Positions 41,570-46,505 of a DNA stretch of 46,505 bases are shown piece by piece. Below the pieces are notes generated by a model. It was not told the DNA's origin. It was given only the letters and a program-made list of their open reading frames with translations, and did not search any database. The stretch is from positions 1 to 46,505 of the forward strand of contig CALAFB010000029.1 of the NCBI GenBank assembly GCA_937891135.1. Direction: 5' to 3'. Position 1 is the stretch's first letter, and every line of letters starts with the position of its first letter. Origin of the DNA: an uncultured Elusimicrobium sp. (GTDB lineage: Bacteria > Elusimicrobiota > Elusimicrobia > Elusimicrobiales > Elusimicrobiaceae). Both the position numbers and the translations under genes were made by a program.

Positions 41570-41785
41570 TATGAAACCAACAAAAACGGCCCTCTTACCC
41601 GAGCCAACTCAACTGAACTCAAATAAAACAGCCGTAATCTATTGCCCTATAGCAACAAACATTCAGCACAACAATTTAGGCTCATGACTTCCTAAAAAGT
41701 TGTGCTTTAACGGTCGTTTTTGGTGTTGAGTTGTGCTTTGAACTACTTCAAGCCCATGTATTCTGCATACGGTTCCAAAAACAGA
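41570..41785 (-). promoter_or_regulatory. Structured 5' leader RNA, class A, copy A3
   Basis: RNA order on the minus strand: CTGTTTTTGGAACC (from about 41784); hairpin GTAT/ATAC; long-range stem CAACTCAAC (41733-41725) with GTTGAGTTG (41613-41605); AGCACAAC (41706-41699) with GTTGTGCT (41672-41665); GAATGTTTG (41664-41656); TTGC/GCAA hairpin; ACGGCTGT (41635-41628), pairing with GGCCGT (41591-41586) outside the closing stem; then TTTTTGTTGGTTTCATAAG, the same tail as copy A1. The sequences of the stems differ from A1 and A2 but pairing is kept. Confidence 0.85.
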
Positions 41786-41800
41786 TAAAATTGTACCTAT

Positions 41801-41829
41801 AGTATAATAAAAAAACTCCGTAATAACAA
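41801..41829 (-). promoter_or_regulatory. Promoter of leader A3 and its pilin gene
   Basis: TTGTTA (41829-41824), 17 bp, TATACT (41806-41801) on the minus strand, overlapping the DksA-like terminator; a second TACAAT lies at 41795-41790. Confidence 0.6.
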
Positions 41830-41833
41830 GAAA

Positions 41834-41862
41834 ACCCGCCTCGGCAATGTACCGAAGCGGGT
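41834..41862 (-). terminator. Terminator of the DksA-like gene
   Basis: On the minus strand ACCCGCTTCGG pairs with CCGAGGCGGGT, followed by TTTTC. Confidence 0.8.
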
Positions 41863-41885
41863 ATTTTAAATGATCTACTGTTTAA

Positions 41886-42263
41886 TTAACCACGGTGATG
41901 TTCGTTAATATGTTGGCAGTTAATGCAATAGCGTGCAAAAGGCAGTGCTTTCATACGTTTTTTACCAATCGGTTTACGGCAATATTCACACGTACCGTAA
42001 ATCCCTTTATCCATTTTACGAAGGGCTGCCTCAATTTGTTCAATAGTATTATGGGCATTACTGGTAAGTTCAAATAAAATTTCTTTATCTAAACTTTTGC
42101 TGGCATCGTCAATCGGATCTCCTACTTCGGCTTCGGGCATATCCATGGATTTGGTATTTTGTAACCGACGGGCGGCATCTTCTTTTAATTCCAATAAATG
42201 CTTTTTAATTTCCTTAATTTCGGCAGGAGTCAAAACGTCTTTTGTATCTTTTTTAATAACCAT
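41886..42263 (-). CDS. TraR/DksA-type zinc-finger protein
   Basis: 125 residues. Coiled-coil N-terminal part (about 10-75; EIKKHLLELKEDAARRL) and a four-cysteine zinc finger, CEYCRKPIGKKRMKALPFARYCINCQ in outline (first pair CEYC, second CINC). DksA-like proteins bind the RNA polymerase secondary channel and, with (p)ppGpp, tune transcription. The middle has an acidic DPIDDASKSLDKE segment typical of the family, where the DxxDxA tip motif is approximated by DPIDDAS. Single gene with its own terminator. Confidence 0.88.
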   Translation of the reverse strand: MVIKKDTKDVLTPAEIKEIKKHLLELKEDAARRLQNTKSMDMPEAEVGDPIDDASKSLDKEILFELTSNAHNTIEQIEAALRKMDKGIYGTCEYCRKPIGKKRMKALPFARYCINCQHINEHHRG

Positions 42264-42381
42264 AACTACCTCTGTAAATAAAAAAAATGAAGTGCATCCT
42301 CTATGGCTGGGGATTCACACTATGTTATTTAGTTTATCAAAGTAAACAATTTTTTGCAAGTGTCAAAGCAACCTTTTTTAG

Positions 42382-42387
42382 TACACT
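42382..42387 (+). promoter_or_regulatory. Possible leaderless -10 element (queH)
   Basis: TACACT ends six bases before ATG 42394. No good -35 at 17 bp. Confidence 0.35.
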
Positions 42388-42393
42388 ATATAT

Positions 42394-42930
42394 ATGAAGT
42401 TATTAGTCTTATCTTGCTGTGCACCTTGTTCTTGCGGGGCTATTAAACACTTAGTGCAAAAAGGCCACCTTATTACCGTACTGTTTTATAATCCGAATAT
42501 TTTTCCGGAAGAAGAATATCAAAAACGGTGGAACGAACAGAAACGCATTTGCCAAGGTTTAGGAGCCCAATTTGTAGAATTGCCGTATGAGCCTGCCGTG
42601 TGGGAAAAAGCCGTACAGGGGTTGGAAAACGAACCCGAACGCGGCAAGCGGTGTACTGTCTGTTTTTATATCCGTCTCAAGCAAGCAGCCCGCTATGCCC
42701 GGGAACATCATTTTGATGCGTTTACGTCTGTATTGGGTACCTCACGTTATAAAGATATCTGCCAGGTAAATAGGGCGGCGTTACGGGCATGGCAAGAAGA
42801 AGGCACCCCATACTGGGCAAACACATGGCGTAAAGGCGGACTGGAAGAATTACGCCGGGCACTTATTAAAGAATTTAACATCTATAACCAAACTTATTGT
42901 GGCTGTAAGTACAGCCGGAGGAATTTATGA
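42394..42930 (+). CDS. queH: Epoxyqueuosine reductase QueH
   Basis: 178 residues, DUF208 family. Makes queuosine from epoxyqueuosine in tRNA, the non-QueG route using an iron-sulfur cluster. Cysteines: SCCAPCSCG at the N-terminus, RCTVCFYIRL in the middle, and YCGCKYS at the C-terminus, the usual cluster and catalytic set. LFYNPNIFPEEEYQKR is also typical. Its stop overlaps the next ATG (ATGA), so the AsmA-like gene is translationally coupled. Confidence 0.92.
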   Translation: MKLLVLSCCAPCSCGAIKHLVQKGHLITVLFYNPNIFPEEEYQKRWNEQKRICQGLGAQFVELPYEPAVWEKAVQGLENEPERGKRCTVCFYIRLKQAARYAREHHFDAFTSVLGTSRYKDICQVNRAALRAWQEEGTPYWANTWRKGGLEELRRALIKEFNIYNQTYCGCKYSRRNL

Positions 42931-45191
42931 CAAAAAAATGGCTCCAACGTATTATCCGTATCATGCTATGTATTTTGCTGCTTCTTGTACTAGCAGATGT
43001 GGTACTTCACCTCGTGTCGCGCACGGAGTGGTTTCATACCCGTGTAAGTACGTTTTTGCAACAAACCTTGGGACGTGAAATTAAACTAGCTAATATGGGA
43101 ATCAATTTGCGTGGTATCTTTGTAGAAGGGCTGGAAGTGGCTGAGCAAGGCGGTTTTGAAAAAGGAACTTTTGTAGAAGTTGGCCTTTTACGTATTCGTT
43201 TCTCGTTATTACACTTACTACACGGGCATACAAAAATACATCACATTGTATTAGCCAATGTTACGGCCAAAGCCGTTATTTACCCAGACGGCAGTACCAA
43301 CTGGGCTGACTTAATTCCTACAGATACAGCGGCAGCGTCCCAGGAACAAACTGCCAGTAAGGCTCCTTTTGACATTACCGCAGATCATATTCATTTAGAA
43401 AATTTACGTCTTATCTATGTGGATGATACGGTGCCACATGCTATGCATATAGACCGCTTAACAGTAGGAGCGAGCCATTTTAGTTGGAAGGACCCTTTCC
43501 CGTTTTATGTGCAAGCCCAAATAAACCCTACGGTACGCGGCACTTCTTTACAAGTGCCGGTAGCGTTACAAGGTACGCTGGATTTGAACAACTTGGATTT
43601 ATCCCAAGCAAAAGCCCATATACAAGCTCTTACAACGTCGTATAATAAGGCTTCTGTTACCTTACAAGGTGATGTGGAAAATTTTGAAAATCCGCAAGCT
43701 AATTTCCGCTTAACATTGCGGAACATTTCAGCAGACCAATTCAACTCTTTGGCAACACTTCCTCCGTTTGATTTAAAAGAAGCCAACGCTTCTATCAAAT
43801 TAGCTGCTAATTTAGACAAACAGGCTCTTACCTTGCATCATTTTTCATTTCAGGCCCCAGGTTTAGAAGGAACCGCCCACGGCGGCCTTTTATATGGCAA
43901 CCCGCAACAAATAGAATATGATTTTTCTACGGATATCAACTTGGTATTAGGCGAAATGGGCCGCTGGCTAACAGTTTTAGCCGAACCGTACCGGTTAATA
44001 GGTACCATACATACCGATTGGCACACTACCCATAAACAAATTGCCGGAAAAATTACGCTGCAAGGGATTGGCGGAGAAATACCCCAGGCCGGGAACCTCT
44101 CCGATGTAAACGCAACATTGACTGCCGAAGAGGCTATGGATTTTCAAACCGGGAATGTGGAGGCTGAAATTGCCGGGAAACTAAACGGTCGTCCGTTTGT
44201 AGCGTCGGTTACGGAGAAGCAAACAACGGAAAAAATAGACATCCACCTAAAAGCCCATGCAGATGAACTTATGTTCCGCCTTTCAGAAGATATCCCAACA
44301 TCTGCTTCGCTGGAACAGGCCCCTGCGGAAACGGTGTCCAAACCGTGGTCGTTAGCCCCTATGCATATCCGGGCCGATATTAAACTGGGGCAAGTAGATG
44401 TGCCGTATTTCTATGGTAAGGACGTTTCTTTCACGGCGAATGTGCAACAGGTTACGCCGGATTTAAAACAAGCGCAGGGTACTTTACGGCTGACCACCGG
44501 GGAAGGAAAAATCCAGGATATTTATAAATTAACCGACGCTAGCCCCCTTACCAAGGTTTTATTCCTCTCGCTAAACATTACCGGCAAAGTATTTAATTCG
44601 TTAAACGTATTTGGCGTACTGGAAAGTATCGGTAGCGGAATTTCGTCAGCTGTAGCAGGAGAAGGAAAAAAAGAAACTGCCGTCAAAACTCAAACCATCT
44701 TAGGGCCAGACGGCGAACCGTTGGAAATAGCCGTTGTAGAAACGGATAAGAAAATATCCGGCGAGATGGAATATGACAAATTTGATACCGAAGTTAATTT
44801 TGTACGCGGCTTAGCTACAATTAAAGAAGGCACGTTTGTATCTCCGATGATGTCTTTCCGGCTGGACGGTACGACGGATTTTAATACGCAAGAAGTGAAT
44901 ATGACCGTTCACGCGGCTCCTGGCCAGCACGAGGTAGACGGTATGATGCCGCTTACGTTAAAAATTAGTGGTACGGTGGACAACCCTCAGGGGAATATGC
45001 AAGTGTTAAATTCGGTGGCATCACTTGTTACGCAAAGTGTAACTAATAACGTGGTATCCCGCCAGATTGGTAAAGGCATTAAAGGCTTTTTGGGGTTATT
45101 TAAAAAGAAGGATAAATCCGCCGCGTCTGAACCGTTCCCCCAAGCGGAACAGGTTTCTGGCAACGAATCCATTTTACCGGGTGCCCGGTAG
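42927..45191 (+). CDS. AsmA-family envelope protein
   Basis: 754 residues. N-terminal membrane helix (about 9-30), then a long beta-rich periplasmic body. The N-terminal LQQTLGREIKLANMGINLRGIFVEGLEV and KIHHIVLANVTAKAVIYPDGSTNWADL patterns and a C-terminal domain with VNMTVHAAPGQHEVDGMMPLTLKISGTVDNP are typical of AsmA/TamB-like proteins, which form bridge-like lipid conduits to the outer membrane. Length is between short AsmA and TamB. Coupled to queH, an odd functional pairing. Convergent with the transporter gene 13 bases downstream. Confidence 0.8.
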   Translation: MTKKWLQRIIRIMLCILLLLVLADVVLHLVSRTEWFHTRVSTFLQQTLGREIKLANMGINLRGIFVEGLEVAEQGGFEKGTFVEVGLLRIRFSLLHLLHGHTKIHHIVLANVTAKAVIYPDGSTNWADLIPTDTAAASQEQTASKAPFDITADHIHLENLRLIYVDDTVPHAMHIDRLTVGASHFSWKDPFPFYVQAQINPTVRGTSLQVPVALQGTLDLNNLDLSQAKAHIQALTTSYNKASVTLQGDVENFENPQANFRLTLRNISADQFNSLATLPPFDLKEANASIKLAANLDKQALTLHHFSFQAPGLEGTAHGGLLYGNPQQIEYDFSTDINLVLGEMGRWLTVLAEPYRLIGTIHTDWHTTHKQIAGKITLQGIGGEIPQAGNLSDVNATLTAEEAMDFQTGNVEAEIAGKLNGRPFVASVTEKQTTEKIDIHLKAHADELMFRLSEDIPTSASLEQAPAETVSKPWSLAPMHIRADIKLGQVDVPYFYGKDVSFTANVQQVTPDLKQAQGTLRLTTGEGKIQDIYKLTDASPLTKVLFLSLNITGKVFNSLNVFGVLESIGSGISSAVAGEGKKETAVKTQTILGPDGEPLEIAVVETDKKISGEMEYDKFDTEVNFVRGLATIKEGTFVSPMMSFRLDGTTDFNTQEVNMTVHAAPGQHEVDGMMPLTLKISGTVDNPQGNMQVLNSVASLVTQSVTNNVVSRQIGKGIKGFLGLFKKKDKSAASEPFPQAEQVSGNESILPGAR

Positions 45192-45204
45192 GGCGGTTTT
45201 CCGT

Positions 45205-46263
45205 TTATAACACGGCATTTAACAAAATGAAATAAGCAATCATCAAAACAAGCCCTAGCCCAAACGCGGCTTTGACCCATTCTTTGCTTTTAATGCCCAG
45301 TTTGGACGCACAGATAATGTTGGGAATGTTGCCCGGGATGAGCATCCCGCCGGAGATGACCAAACTCATCAGTAAAAACGTGAGCGTGCGGTCGTCAATC
45401 ACAGGGGTAATCTCTATGGCGGCTAACGTAGCGTTATCTAAGACGGCAGAGAGCATGTTAATCCAATAGAGCCACCCCGCGTGTAAGTGCGTAATAGTTT
45501 TAAGGGCCAAAGGTTTTAACCCGTCGCCCAGGAACATAAGGGCCATTACAAACAGGTATACTTTCCCGGCGCGCATGGCAATGCCTTTGACGGTATTGTC
45601 GCTACCCATTTCAGCGGCTTTGGTGCCCGGGGCGTGTTGAATAGTTCCTTCGCGGATAGAACTGGCCATACCGGCCATAAACAGGATGCCTGCGGCCACA
45701 AACCAGCCCACATGTTCAATGAGGTAGAAAAACCCGGCATTATGCGGCGGTCCGGCTAATTTAGAAATAACCACCGTGCCCAACGGTTCGCCGATAGCAG
45801 TTAACACGGCCCCCATGCCAATGGCATAGCAGGAGAAGGTAACCAGTTTAATACGCCCGGCCCGTTCTAAGGGGAGCATGACGGCAATTTCGGATAAAAT
45901 AAGCGCAGCGATAATTGCCGTAATAACGCTGGACGTAATCCCCAAAATAAGCACAATTAAAAAGAGGGTCCACCGTAGGCCGATTGTTTTGACGGCTTTT
46001 TGCGTGAGTTTTTGTAAGTGAATGTTAAATTTACGGAACAACAGCCCGGCTATTAAAACCGCCAACGTAATTTTAATAGGTTCTTGGAGTGCAGCGGCAA
46101 TTAAATGCCCACTCCATACCTGGGAAACGGTAACCGCAAAGGTCCCGCAAACAAATAAAAAGGCCTCTAAATTTTCTTCTACTTTATGAATGGTAAGCGG
46201 CAAAACAAGCACCACTACGATTAGCGCGGAAAGTAAAACTGTTTGCAATGCGGAAAGTTCCAT
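45205..46263 (-). CDS. DUF1646-like multi-pass ion transporter
   Basis: 352 residues with about ten membrane helices; paralogue of the 29326 gene. Shared segments: LPLTIHKVEENLEAFLF, SCYAIGMGAVLTAIGEPLG, KLAGPPHNAGFFYLIEHVGW, AVLDNATLAAIEITP, GNIPNIICASKLGIKSKEW. Probably a cation (for example Na+) exporter of the ion transporter superfamily. TATAAT at about 46303-46298 and GAGGG before the ATG give a leader of roughly 25-35 bases. A structured element lies further upstream (46320-46402). Confidence 0.75.
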   Translation of the reverse strand: MELSALQTVLLSALIVVVLVLPLTIHKVEENLEAFLFVCGTFAVTVSQVWSGHLIAAALQEPIKITLAVLIAGLLFRKFNIHLQKLTQKAVKTIGLRWTLFLIVLILGITSSVITAIIAALILSEIAVMLPLERAGRIKLVTFSCYAIGMGAVLTAIGEPLGTVVISKLAGPPHNAGFFYLIEHVGWFVAAGILFMAGMASSIREGTIQHAPGTKAAEMGSDNTVKGIAMRAGKVYLFVMALMFLGDGLKPLALKTITHLHAGWLYWINMLSAVLDNATLAAIEITPVIDDRTLTFLLMSLVISGGMLIPGNIPNIICASKLGIKSKEWVKAAFGLGLVLMIAYFILLNAVL

Positions 46264-46319
46264 AATTCCCTCGTAAAATACGGTAAAATTACTACAACTA
46301 TTATAGCAAATTTGAGAAG

Positions 46320-46402
46320 GAAAACGGGAGCACTGGCAGCGTACCTGTCACTAAGTCCGGCCCGCAAAGGCCCGTTAGATTTGGTACATAAGAGCTGCCA
46401 GT
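46320..46402 (-). ncRNA. Candidate structured RNA upstream of the DUF1646-like gene
   Basis: ACTGGCAGC (46332-46340) pairs with GCTGCCAGT (46394-46402) and GTACC (46341-46345) with GGTAC (46383-46387), enclosing a GGGCC-TTTGC-GGGCC type inner hairpin on the minus strand and a conserved-looking purine-rich internal loop. CCCGTTTTCC at the 3' side could act with the inner ACGGG as a terminator. Its place before a DUF1646 gene recalls the DUF1646-motif Na+ riboswitch, but I cannot confirm the consensus. A TTGACG/TATACT promoter (46427-46400) would start inside the outer stem, and another TATAAT lies between the element and the gene, so it may not be a simple leader. Confidence 0.45.
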
Positions 46403-46505
46403 ATAATACCCCGCTAAGATCCGTCAAGATTTACAAATTTGGCCTATTAATCAAAAAAGTTGATATTTAGCATAAATTCAATGAGTTTATCCCTATGTTT
46501 GGCAG

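Noticed and set aside
174..41785. Pilin cassettes as integron cassettes or a CRISPR-like array
   Set aside because: The conserved structures are 5' of the genes, scattered on both strands, with no integrase, attC-type 3' sites or regular spacing.
46320..46402. Element as SRP (4.5S) RNA or a tRNA
   Set aside because: No GGAAGGAAGCAGCC-like SRP core, and no cloverleaf with TTCRANY or acceptor end.

Overview
The window looks like the chromosome of a gut-type member of the Elusimicrobiota (relatives of Elusimicrobium). This is inferred from the many dispersed single type IV pilin-like genes, the Gram-negative envelope genes (beta-barrel protein, LpoB and other lipoproteins, AsmA) and the small-genome style of gene packing. 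No rRNA, tRNA, insertion sequence, phage gene or CRISPR array was seen, and the genus cannot be fixed from the sequence alone.

Layout. 1-1073: 5' end of a pilin gene (-) with a long structured leader, then a ferritin-like DPSL gene. 1115-5128: a TPR/Ser-Thr kinase (-) divergent from murI, a PgeF-like laccase-domain gene and a receiver-GGDEF-like regulator. 5272-6091: a pilin with its leader. 6151-8894 (-): ispH-pfkA-rlmB operon. 9080-17347 (+): PBP1A, mfd, two SurA/PpiC-type chaperones and pdxA. 17354-18087 (-): pilin plus leader. 18182-22303 (-): a CcmI-like fragment, ndk with two pseudoenzyme-like genes, and two MntP-like transporters. 22341-27716 (+): sdaA, an orphan dCache sensor, glycogen phosphorylase and trmL. 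27791-28534: pilin plus leader. 28620-29231 (-): a secreted Ala/Lys-rich helical protein. 29326-35610 (+): a DUF1646-like transporter, a pilin relative lacking the processing site, an LpoB/COG3014/LPP20-like lipoprotein operon, an FKBP isomerase and two small membrane-anchored unknowns. 35684-36441 (-): pilin plus leader. 36501-39644 (-): histidine kinase, helical protein, AI-2E-family permease and an outer-membrane barrel. 39729-40913 (+): a degenerate purple-acid-phosphatase-like protein. 41014-41800 (-): pilin plus leader. 41886-46263: DksA-like (-), queH-asmA (+) and a second DUF1646-like transporter (-), with a possible structured RNA upstream of it.

The most striking signal is that all six canonical pilin genes are stand-alone cassettes with a promoter and a roughly 200-280 nt 5' leader, and the leaders fall into two structured classes of three members each. 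Class A (5272-5480 +, 36225-36441 -, 41570-41785 -) has at least three stems whose sequences change completely while pairing is kept, an invariant GARTGTTTG strand and a probable pseudoknot. Class B (174-422 -, 17846-18087 -, 27791-28012 +) has covarying hairpins plus two GATTATTTGTT-like segments that compete for one complementary strand, the layout of a genetic switch. I recognise neither as a known riboswitch. Together they suggest a dispersed pilin regulon controlled by two unknown RNA families.

A second genome-wide feature is that about a dozen genes have a -10 hexamer ending only 6-8 nt before the start codon, so their transcripts should be leaderless. A third theme is conserved enzymes that have lost catalytic residues (a GH3-like protein, an alpha/beta-hydrolase and a purple-acid-phosphatase-like protein).
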